Of a stretch of 64,000 nucleotides of DNA, positions 22,546 to 34,900 are shown piece by piece. Numbering within the stretch: position 1 is the first letter of the stretch; each line of letters starts with the position of its first letter. The notes under the pieces were generated by a model. That model searched no databases, had not been told where the DNA came from, and worked only from the letters and a program-made list of their open reading frames with translations. The DNA comes from Pycnopodia helianthoides (taxonomy: Eukaryota; Echinodermata; Asteroidea; Forcipulatida; Asteriidae). The DNA is taken from the NCBI GenBank assembly GCA_032158295.1, contig CM063249.1:15046078-15110077 (forward strand), in the 5' to 3' direction. A program made the translations under genes and the position numbers.

Positions 22546-22954
22546 ACACCACAAGGCGATTTTTAAACTCTTTGCTTTATGCATAATACAATGACGTCGC
22601 CTTTTATATGAATATTCATGACATAAAGACACGCGCGCGCGTGCTTATGAAGATGAACTCTGACCTCTCCCGTCCATTTTGGAAAAAACAGTAAACATGT
22701 GTTGACTTGTTGCGGTGTTACACAAGAAGTGTCAGCGTATTTTCGATGGTTTTGTTGATGTTGTGTTGCTGTTATTTTTTAGAACAGTTTGCTAGACGAA
22801 CGGAGATATCGTTGAGAGCCAAAATAAGGCCTGTCAATGATATTGATAGCTAGGTTTGGGAAAGAGCCTAACGACTGACACATTGATTGACACGGGTCGG
22901 AAGTGACACAGTGACAGTGTGTAGCGACAGACAGTGCAGAACACGGTGCAGAAG

Positions 22955-25900
22955 ATGTCAACGAAGGAAGGTGCACAGTTAGTGTGCACCACAGACATCA
23001 ATGCTCCCATCATTCCTATTCGAGGAGATAAATTCACTATTGGAAGAGCTCAGAGTAAGTAAATAACAAGATATGTCGTTATAATTTAGAGTTTAACTTT
23101 AAGTTATACATTTTGTCAGTTTTTAGGCCTGCTAGTGCTAGTGCTGAAGTGCTATAAAGCAGACTCAGCTCAGGCACAGGGTACGGTGTTGGGTGGAGTC
23201 GGAACGGTAACCGGTCACTTCGGCACCTTGCAAACTCGGCACCCACAAACTCAGCACCTTGCAAACTCGGCACCTTGCAAACTCGGCACCCACAAACTCG
23301 GCACATGCACAAATACAAACTCGGCACCCTGTCGAAAACGGCACCTAGCAAACTCAGCACCCACAAACTCGGCACATGCACAAAATACAGTTTCTGCCGA
23401 TTGTATATAAGCAAACTACGAAATAAAAGCTTTCTTTTTGCAGGACAAGTTGAATACAAAAACGAATGGCCAAAATGCATAAGGTACGGTGTTCCATAAA
23501 AAAAAATGCGACGGAAACAAAAATGCGACGGGAAAAAAAAGCGACGGAAAAAATATGCGACGTAAAAAAATTCTGACTAAAGATGGCATGGAACACCATA
23601 TAATAAGGGCCTGAAAAATGTATACAATATTTATAAACATACGGGCCTACACGTTTATTCCCATTTTATTTTATTTATTTTTTATTAATTTGTGTTGCTT
23701 ATTCATTTTTATCATATTTAATACGATATTAAGGGACATGTCTCTAAATTGTGTTTTTAGTTGTCTTTGTCCTTTTCTGGAACTTTGCATTTTTATGTTT
23801 ATTTAATTCATGTTAACTTGATATCATCAGTCAGATTGTGCGTGATTTTTTGTGTCTAAATTCAAGCGACGAAACTATAGAGTAATATTTTAGGGGCACT
23901 TCTGGCCCCCTCCCCACAAATTTCACGTGACATTCCACGTTTGCACATTGTAAATCGAAGTATTGAGAAAGGATCGACACATCCCTCATTTTTATTGTGC
24001 TAGTACATTTAAGTTGACCATTCTTTTGGTGCCGAGTTTGTTAGTCAAAAATAGGCCGGTGCCGAGTTTGTATGGTGCCGACATCTTGGTGCCGAGTGGG
24101 TGCAGAGTTTGCAAAGTGCCGAGTTTGTAAGGTGCCGAGTTTGTGGGTGCCGAGTTGCGAGTGCCGAGTGTCGGGTATTCGTCGGAACACACTGCACAGG
24201 TTGAGCAGGTTTTCCTTCCTCCATGTCCGAACATATCTGTGTTGTAGCATATTGTGTGTCACCACAATTCACATCTTTGATTTGAATGATTTATGTTAAA
24301 ATTGCACCGGGGATAAAGAAGTGGTTTATCCTTTTAGTACCGATGTGTGTAACTAACTGTAAAGGCAAAGCACTATATACTCAGACAGTACTTCCCGTTC
24401 TTTGAACAAAATCGTAAGGCATATTCGGGTGGGATTCAAACCCACGACCTTTGCCCTTTTAGAGCAGATGTCTTACCAACTAGTCCATCAAGATTGCCCG
24501 GTAGCGAGAGGTAGTTAGAATCCTTTATTTTAGCAGCGGGTACCACAACAATTTAAATAATAGATGTTAAATTTGCACTGGGGATAAAGAATATATTCTT
24601 TGAATATGATGTTGTTATTCTATATTTTTCCTGTAGGTTGTGATCTTAGTCTCCCCAGTAACAAGTTGATATCCGGGCAGCATTGTGAGCTCACTAGACA
24701 TGATGATGGGACTATGTTGCTAAAAGATACAAGGTATGGGGGCCCAAGGATTAGGAAGCTGAAAATATGAAATGAAAATTCTGCTTCAGTGGACTACATT
24801 ATATATACTTTGTCAGCTGAAAATTTCTGGTTCATTTTTTATAAATTGGGCAATGCTCAACAGGGCAAAGACATTCCTGAAACACATCGACTCCTGAGGA
24901 GTATGCAGCCCCGGCAGCTGAATTGGAACACAAAATTAGCTCATTATTCAAAACAACAATCTCTGCCTCACATCCATGATTGTAAGGCACTTATTTTAGG
25001 GGACCGACTTGGGTTGAAATGTACATATAAAAGTACACAAATATTATTATGTGTATAACCGTAACCCTTTTACTGCACATAATGAGATGAGGGTGATTTG
25101 AGGCGAACAAAGTGTTTTCCCGAGTTTGGTTTTTCTTCCTTGTTTTGGGGTTTTGTTCCCCTCCTGCATGCTCCACCCTTACTATGCCTCAATCCGTTTT
25201 GGTCATAGTTGTATTTTGAATTGCTTTTTTATTTGTTTATATGTTTCCACTTCTTATTAAACTAGGGCTTACTTACTTATTTATTTGTTTACTTTTGTTT
25301 CTTGTTGGATTACTTTCTTTTTTTATCTTCATGTACTTTTCTCTGTAATTTGTGTCTGGTTTGTCTTGGTATAATAAATAATAATAATAATAATATTAGA
25401 CCAGAATTTAAACCCACACTCTGATAACTCAACCAGCAGAACTTAAAGGAACATTACAGAATTGGTTTTTGCTAACAAAGACAAACAGTTGCTGGCAGTG
25501 TAAGCACTTTATATAATCCACCACATAAACTGACAAATCTGTAGAAGTTTGAGATCGATCGTCCATCTGGGTCACGAGAAAATAGTGCAAAACCGATTAC
25601 AAATTTGCATGTGTTATACAATGCATGAATAAAACGCTCATGAGCGATAAACTCCAATCGGATATTAGTTTGATTTATTTCTCATCAAATGTGGCATTTC
25701 AAACAGAAATATTTTGTATATTAAGTTTTATGTAAATTTGTGATCTCAAAGAAAATTTTACTTACCACTTCTGTAACGTTCCTTTAAGTTATGTGCACAA
25801 GACTCGAGGGCTCATACCAAAATGCAGTTCAGTCCAAAAAACTTGTGTTGAACTCTAGGTTTGCAAGTTAGTATTACGTTGTAGTTTCAATCGAATCTGA

Positions 25901-28900
25901 AACTTTATTGAATGTTTGTTATCAGATGATTTTACACTAAAAAAAATTCAAATAAAAACACAACAGAAATCGTTTAACTGTGAAGGTGGGTGGAATTGCC
26001 TGGCAAAAATGATCCAATAGTACATGATGTACTGAATATTAATGTTTTTTTAAATTTTTTATCTTGTAGCACGAATGGGACATTGATAAATTCATCACAG
26101 CGTGTCACCAAAGGAAAGGTATGTTTTGAAATGTGCTTTGACCAAGTCCTAAAATTATTGCACATTCTCAGTATTTTTAGTTGAGAGTGACAACTCCTCA
26201 CTTTTGCAGACCTCAAATTTGTGTGCAAAAAAACTGAATCATCGCCACCTGTCTATAGTTCAATTTATGGTGTTTTTCTTCCTACGTGTAGGAGCATAAA
26301 CTTCAGCATGGTGATGAGATTTTTCTGGTGTTCAAAAAAGATGACACATCGAAAAGTGAGTAACATTTAATAATGTAATGCGCCTGCTGTGTCCCATATC
26401 CTACTCGGTTGTCTGCCTCGTTGGGGATATGGGACGCAGAAGTGCCATATTTTCCATATTCCACTTGCGCTTGGTGTGATAACTAGTAATGTACCTTACA
26501 TGTATGTGTACTTTACTCATGTGTTGTGTAATGCACATAAAAGAACCCAGTGCACTTATCGTAAAGAGAGGGGGCTCGCCCCGGGGTTCCTGGTATTGAT
26601 TGGCTGCATATTGTGCCACATCACCTTGTAAACCATTACATGGTGCTATGTAAAGTAAAAAGGTTTCATACATACTTTCAAATGTAGCTCTACATACCTT
26701 GCAGAAAAACTTGTACAATAATGTTGGAGCGCCAAAAGCGTCACTGAGTGACGGATTTGAGCGCTATATAAGAAGCCACTATTATTATTATTATTACTTA
26801 ATTTTGATATTAATTAAGTGTTCATGTGATTAATAAGCTGATGTCGATCTTTCTTCAGATGTTGCCTACATGTTTCAAGATCTCAGTCAGCTCTTAGACG
26901 AAACACTCCTCAATGAAGAACAAGGTGATTGTTGTGCATAGCTAGTATTGTCAGCATCTAGGCTTATACTTACATGCAGTAGGGCCTACTTGTAGGTTAG
27001 CCCTCTGCATTCAATGTAATTGTTTTTATTCTATTTTCAAGGATCAGTTGTATGATTTCTATTCAGGACACGTGACAGAAGTATGGTGTCCGTCGCAATA
27101 GAAGTGTTGTCCGTCGCGATAGATGTGTTGTCTGTCGCGATAGAAGTGTGCTAAGTTGCAAAAGAAGTGATCTTCGTCACATGAGAAGTGTTTTCCGGAG
27201 TATGCACAGGTGCTCAACAGTGGCAGTGTAGTTAATTACGAGAAGTCCCCTCGATCCACTAAGCGAAAGCCGATTTCCTACCTCCCGCCCAAGTAGTAGT
27301 TAATAAGCAGGACAGTTCTTTTCAGAACTGAGAAGACTCCCGAATTTCGAAAATCTACTCCTCGGTAGTAGAACAAATAGCAAGACGAGTTCTCTAAAGA
27401 ACAAAAATCTACACAGCAAAGTAGATTTACCACAAACCAAACATACAAGGTAAAAGACACAATGGGAAACTGACTCCCAAAATGGTGTAACCAAAATTTA
27501 TGGTGGTGATGATGTCGGGTGAACGGTCAAAACATAATTTGAACTACTTACTCAAGGTACTTGCTACTCCTGGTTATTATACATTTATTGTGGTATTTAC
27601 TAGGGAGTGAAGAGGAATGCACACAGGAGTACGAGTTTCAGAAGGGAGAGTCCGATACCAGACCAACAGACGCTGTCATGAAGAGACCGGCTGCTCCGGT
27701 GGATTCAGGTGATGCTGTACCAGCCAAGAGACACTGTGATGAACAGAGTCTGCTGGTGAAACCGGATGTTTCAGGTGATGCTGTACCAGCCAAGAGACAC
27801 TGTGATGAACAGAGTCTGCTGGTGAAACCGGATGTTTGTGGTGTCAAGACCATGCAATAAACACATCCCCGGTACAGGGTTGTCTTCTTTTTCCAGGCAG
27901 CGTTTTTGTTTTGAAAGATGATTGCCTCTATTATCCTCCACATCTGCAGACCTACCTCAAATATATGGTTTTTGAGGCATTGCATGGTGAGGTTTCATCG
28001 TATTTTCGATTTTGCGGTAACACAATGTGTTTATCTAGTTTGGTATGTAGATTTGTGTTCTTTAGAGAACTTGTCTTGCTATTTGTTCTACTGCTGCAGA
28101 GATTTGGGAGACCACTGCAAAGTAGATATACACATGGTGTTACAGCAAACCGAATACCTCAAATATGTTTCAATGTTTCACTCTCAAACTTAAGACATGT
28201 AGTATAGAGCCTTATCATTGACGTCACATTTCTTTATAAATGCGAGAGGTCTGTCATGCTGAAAGTACTGTGCACATGTGGGATACGTGCATGTTGTCCC
28301 ATTCAGCATTGCGTTTCAGTGCCAATGTTGTACAGTTATAGTAGCGTGAGTGCGTGACTGATGTGTGTATAAGTACTCCAGCCTGGCATGCGATATAGTT
28401 CATCATCTGAAAAGGGTCTTTACAAATGCCAAGCTTTGTTTTTGTCACTGCCTTTCAGGGATTCTGATACTACCTCTGTAGCCTTAACTGATGTTGTGTG
28501 TGACACAGGCTGCACTGATATCCAACCTGAAGCAGATCCTCCAACTGTTTCAACCAGCGTTGCAGTTTGCAATAAAACCTTACCTGCTGACGTTGTTTCA
28601 GGGGTAAACATCCCAACTGGAATTGGAATAGCTGCTGGAATCAGAACAGTTACCAGTGAAGCTGCGGACAGTGTTTTAAACACTTCACCTGGAATTGGAA
28701 TAGCAACTGGAATTGGAACAGTTACCAGTGAAGCTTCTGACAGTGTTTCAGGGGTAAACGCTACACCTGGAATTGGAATAGCAACGGGCATTAACACTGC
28801 AACAACTCCGAAGAGTATTGGAGCAGTAGCAGCTGTTGATTCCCCAGTTGAAGTTCCTTCTGCATCAGGACATGATGACGAAAGTGAATCTGTGCCATCT

Positions 28901-31900
28901 CATGAAGGAATGGCTGGTACTTTGGTATGCAGTATATGTCAAGACATCTTCCATGATTGCGTCAGGTATTGCAGTTAAAAACCTCTTTATATTTTTGGTC
29001 TTCGTGTTTTTTTATGTTGAGAGCAAGATGAAACACAGATTTAGCTATAAGAAAGGGGAAATGTTTGTTATGTATTTTGAACCATGGACAGAGCTGTCAT
29101 CTCTCCCTGATTCTGCAGAAATTTCCCTGAAAATAAACCAATCTTTCCATGTTCTGATGAACACATTTGAAAATCTCCTGATTTAATTCCTATTGTGTTA
29201 ATGTGATTCTAATACTCCGATTGGTTCATTTTTCCTGATTGTGTAAATATCTCCTGATGTTGTACAATATCTCCCTGATTGTTGTACAATATCTCCCTGA
29301 TTGTTGTACAATATCTCCTGATGTTGTACAATATCTCCCTGATTGTTGTACAATATCTCCCTGATTGTTGTACAATATCTCCCTGATTGTTGTACAATAT
29401 CTCTCTGATCGTTGTACAATATCTCCCTGATTGTTGTACAATATCTCCCTGATTGTTGTACAATACTCCCTGATTGTTGTACAATACAATGATCTTCCTG
29501 ATTGTTGTACAATATCTCCATGGATTGTTGTACAATATCTCCCTGATTGATGTAAAAGTAATCTCCCTGATTGTTGTACAATATATCTCTGATACGTTTG
29601 TACAATATCTCTCCATAGATTGTTGTACAATATCTCCCTGATTGTTGTACAAAATCTCCCTGATTGTTGTACAATATCTCCCTGATTGTTGTACAATATC
29701 TCCCTGATTGTTGTACAATATCTCTCTGACTGCAAGATGCACGTATGTTGACAGCGCTGCATAGAAATTGAACATAGACAACACTGAGTACGTGTTAAGT
29801 ATCTATGGGATCCTCTGTATGGGACCCTGTAATGTTGGTTAGTACTGTATTGGATCTAACTTTCTTGTTTATTCTGTTTCAGTCTCCAGCCTTGCTTGCA
29901 TTCATTCTGTGCAGCTTGTTATTCATCTTGGATGGATATATCAAAGGAATGTCCATCGGTAAGTAACCCTAAACCCTTTTTGTAGTGTTATCCAGATGGG
30001 TGTCCGGGTGTCTTTTTGTCGCCCTTTTTTATCTGTCATTTACATGTAAATGTGTTGCAAGTGAACAATTTGGACACCTTTTTAAATTACCAGCAAATTT
30101 GGACACCCTTTTACCAAATCCTGCCTAAAAGCTTAGTTGGCTGTGTCCCTATTTTGTCAATATCTCTGTTCAGGGGTTGCCAGTCAGAAGTCGTACAACC
30201 ATCATATTGCCGTATAGCCAGAGATCACGCCCATCAGGTTAGGATACAACCTGAGAAGTGGCCTTGTAAGGAGATCACCTCGAGGAGATGCAACTTTTTT
30301 ACTTTAAATATCAAGTAATAGACAAGAAGGAAAACTGACTTGGTGTATCACTTTTGGATGAACAAAGTCAAATTTACTAGAGCAGCAGTTGAACCTGGGA
30401 CCTCTGGGTTAATCAACTGAGCTAACTAGTCTTATGTTGGTCGTTTTCCTTCTAAAAGAAGACAGACGATTAAGAGAGAGACGCAAAATGATAAGAGCTT
30501 TTTACTTCTTCACAGTGTCGCAATAATGTTGAGAGAATAAGCCGAAATTTTATCGTCAACAGTCTCGTGGAAGCATTTGTTAAAGAGCATCCAGGTAAGT
30601 TTTCAAAAGATAATCCTGTACTTGAGACGAAGTGCATTTTTTAATTCGAGTTGATGCAGCAACTTTCAAACAAGACATATTTTTTGCTTTAAGCACACAT
30701 TGGTAATTGACAAAGACCAGTATTGCACTTTATGTGACCCAACATATATGCGAAATAACAAACTTGCGAAAGTTTAAGCTCAATCGGTCATCGGAGTCAT
30801 CCAGAAATCAGTGAAAACCCCATTATATGGGATCAAAACATTGTTTGAGTTTTGAAGTTTCCACCATGACCATCTTTTACCATGTAAGTTATGTGCAAAT
30901 CTGTGAACATTTATATTTTCAATTTTACCAATGTTGTGCACACCTTTTAAGTGTTCAGGCTGGTTTTATAGTGTGTTTATGGAAAACTAGAGGATTGAAA
31001 TTCAGTTACACTTTTTGAAAACAAGAGCTCCCTTGCAATAGTTGCCTCTTTTTGATCTCCTCAAGATAAAAAACGAAGTGAAGAAGAAACTGCTGAAATG
31101 GATGCTAAGAATAAAATCACAAGAGATATGATGGTAAGTACATGAATGTCTTTTTTAGCCTGATCCAAGAGTAGTTTGAGACTTGCTTAATGAACAACTT
31201 AAAGCCTCCAAAAGTTGATTGATTTTGAAACGTTTCTCTAAACCTAACGCGTTGGAATCTTACTGTCGATATATGCAGTACTTCAGGGCTAGAATTTTAC
31301 ACTGGACCACAGGCCCGAGGCAAGTCATTTACTGTCCGGCATGAAGTCATGTCCCGGATATCCACTGTCTTGTGTTTTTCATTTAAAAAAAAAAACCTCA
31401 CTTGTGTAATATCTTGAAAAAAAATGTGTTCAAAATTGACTTTGAGTCCAATAAAATACCTTTCAATTCTATGAGTAATGAAGTATACATGGTACCTATA
31501 AAGACAAAATGAGATATCTTCTGTCTTAGTGCTTGTTCAAATAAAAACATTAAATGCATGTTAATCTGTGCCATGACGTTTTTTCGCATTTTGATTCTGG
31601 TCTTGTTAAAACAATTCTGAGGTTCAGTAAACATTTTGAGCAACTAGCCCTGTGGATTTTCCCCCCTAATTCAAGCCTTGTACTTATGTTATTTAACTCA
31701 TATTACAGTGGAGACGGAGTGGCCTCTGGGAGATCCCTGCGCACAATTCTTGTTGCCATGCGCGCATTGCTCGTTGCCATGCGCGCACTTCTCGTTGCCA
31801 TGCGTGTCAATTCCTCAAAGGGATCTCCTGCGTGGGATCACTTAGTTTCAGTCGGTAGTGCATTTGCTGACTTGCAAGACAGTTGTTATTTTTGTCCAGA

Positions 31901-34900
31901 AGTTCTAGTCCCTTTTTTGTGTTTGTCCTTGGTCTATTGGTTTTCGTGGACATACATGTGCATTGAGACCTATTATTACATGTTTCAATTGTGGATCAAC
32001 CAACCATGGCCCTCCATGGTTTACTTACCCATATATTCTTTTTTCTCTGTTTAAATGCATATGCATGTTATTAGGGGCCATTGCCTACAAGCTCTACTTC
32101 TAAAATGGATCCCTCCGTAGTGTCATAATTGTTGGCATCTTACTGTAGATTTTTGTATTATATTGGTCTCTTTTGATTGAAATTGTGGAAAATAAATGAA
32201 CCTTGAACCTTGTTGGACATTGTGTGGTGGAGGCGCAGGCAGGGTAGCAGGCTGTGTGTGTGTGTGGGTAGGTATACACATTCAAACCGGGGGCCTATAA
32301 CAAAAGAGGACCAATGAGAGCTGTTGCCAAAAAGTTAAAGTACAAACAAAAGAGGACAATAGGAGGTCCCCGATTGCAGGTGTTTACACACTTGCGTGTG
32401 TGTGTGTGTGGGGGGGGAGCTGACCTTGGTAGTAATGGACCAGTGGGCATTTGGGATAGTGCAAGCCAGGAATGCCTGGCTGACTTTTAATTAGTTTTAA
32501 TTAAGGTTGCCAGTCTAAAACTTGGACGCCCTAAAGTCACCCACGCATTCCTCTGTATAAGGCTGTGTCCGAAATGGCAACTGTGGCTATGGCTACAGCT
32601 TGATTGTCACTTGAACACGTGTTGAAGCATAGGACGCCCATAGCAACACCCTATGCCCTAACTGCAGTCACCAATTCAGACATGGCTAACACTATGCTTT
32701 TAATCACCAGACACTGGCCAAGAAAAAACAGTCTTATGTCATTGAAATAGGCAGCAGTGGTGACGATGACATGTCGGGTGATGACAGTGATAATGACCAT
32801 GATGACAATTTTGTCTTCGCCTTCAGGGATCACATTGTAAAGTAAGTTGTTTTTATAAGAATCATAAACACATCTATGTAGCACTAGGTATGTTATCTGT
32901 GTGATCTTGTTACTACTAAGGCCCCCCAAAAAAAATTATGTTGGCATAACCCGACCTACCCTAAAAATATGGCCGACCCTAGGTAATTATTTGTTTTTCA
33001 AGGGAAGAAATTGAATAATGAAAATCTATAGAAATAAGAGACTCTACCCTGGGATTAAACATAACGCCTATGGCCCTTAATAGATTCATTACATAGTGGA
33101 GATCAGTCTTGTGTCCTTAAAAGTTTGTGTCTCGACTTTTTTGAAATGGTAAAATTGGGCAAGTCTGACTCTGATCACGAGTTGGATTGACAGAAATGGC
33201 TGGAAATGGCCAAAATGCAGAAATGTTCAATATAACTGTCGGGAGGACCGATGGTTTCAGTTATTGTAACTAACTTATTAAGGACTCAGACAACTCAGAC
33301 CTGGTGGGGAGGATTGGACTTGGACAACAGGGACAACTCAGACTTGGTTGCGCCACTTTGGGAGTCAACGTCCCCATATGTAGTTCGCAATTTAGGCTAT
33401 GCAACATTTACACGCTTACCACATTTTTTACGTTCAATTTGACTCCCAAAATGTCAAATGTTGTCGGTTGTTTAATATTTTCATTTTCATTTCTTTGTTC
33501 TTCCCAGCACTTTTGGTAACCGCCAACCTCAAAGGTAAATATATCTTTCGGTAATCTTTTGAAACTTGACTAATGCCATCCACACAGGTAGGGCACCTGG
33601 TGATTGCCTCTGTTTGTTGATGTTGTGCCAGCCTCCTCTATTCCTGGTCCCCCCTTGTTGCAATTCTTAACCTTGGGACGTATCTTGATTTATAGTCTTC
33701 CAGGATGCAATTTCCCTAAAGTCTTCTCTTAAAGGGAAAAGATCAAAGGGCCGTCCACCCAAAAAGATGGCTCCCATCTAATGCTGTTTTCAGACATCTT
33801 GTGTTTGGCATCCTTGATACGTGTACATGGCCATATAGTATATCAGTCTCTTTGTTGCTATCCTGTCCATTATGTCCATGTCTAGGTTTAGTGTTACATT
33901 GATATGACTATTGCATATCTCATCTAGTCTGCTGACTCCTAATATGCCGCGAAGGCGGGACAAGCACATCTAGCCTGGGGCCAATTTCATAGCGCTGCTT
34001 AATGGTAGGCAAGTTTTTGTGCTTACTGTATCAGAAAAATTTGCTTAAGCATAGACGTATTTCACAGGTTAGCAAGAAAATTGGGCAGCAAACCTGCGCG
34101 TTCACCATGAATTTGCATTTATACGCCATTTTCATAACATAAGCACTGGAATGTTAGCATGCCTTTTCATTCACTTACAACACTATGAAATGGAAACTGT
34201 TTTGATTTTCTTTCTTGACTGTCCAGGCTTCAACACCATGTTGAATAGTTCCATATGAAACACTTGGAATTCCACTTTGTACAATGTGTTTTGTAAACTT
34301 TCTTTTAAAACCTGCAGGCCGCCAGACCCAGTGTGTCGCCAGTGTCCAGGATATAACGGGGCTTTGTCTGGTGTTGCATCAAACATCATGCCTGGAACCT
34401 CAACTTGGGATAACAGTAAGGATACCACTTCCCAACTTAATTAACTATCCACCAATGTATGTAGTTACTAGTTGGGCTTGTTCCCAACTTGGGATGGGTG
34501 TACTCTAACCAAAGTTGGGACTGTCCCAACTACAGTTGGGATGTTACAAGAATCGGTCAGCTTGCCTTGTCCTCAATAGACTTTGCAAATTAATGCACAT
34601 ATTTAATTATTAAAGTCCATTAAGGTGCATGCTCCTCAAGTGAAAGCAATCCATTCAGGTTCAGCCTCGCTACCATGCCGCGCCGTATCAATACCTCTCG
34701 TCACTAACCCCTGGTAGGGATGTACTGAAAAACAGCGTTGATTGGCTCCCAAACGTGACTACTTTGCGTGCACGCTTATTAAAACATTCTGTATGGTGCT
34801 TGTAGGATGCTTAGTACGTGTGTGTGTGAAAATGCACGTATTTTGACGCAATCCATTTCAAATGAATCATGTTTTTACACAGTCACCCGAAACTGCATAG

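Noticed and set aside
22423..22632. Glycine/arginine-rich minus ORF (RGG-like)
   Set aside because: Produced by the pure C/T tract; reading direction is arbitrary.
23135..23480. ORFs of 91-133 aa in CHFR intron 1
   Set aside because: They follow the CTCGGCACC repeat array on both strands and carry no domain.
29198..29784. Three overlapping minus-strand ORFs of 158-191 aa rich in YCTTIREILYNNQGD
   Set aside because: They are translations of the 22-bp minisatellite in three frames, inside a CHFR intron; no protein family.
31554..32054. 166-aa ORF in CHFR intron 10
   Set aside because: Kept open by three 21-bp units; no domain, no reverse-transcriptase motifs.
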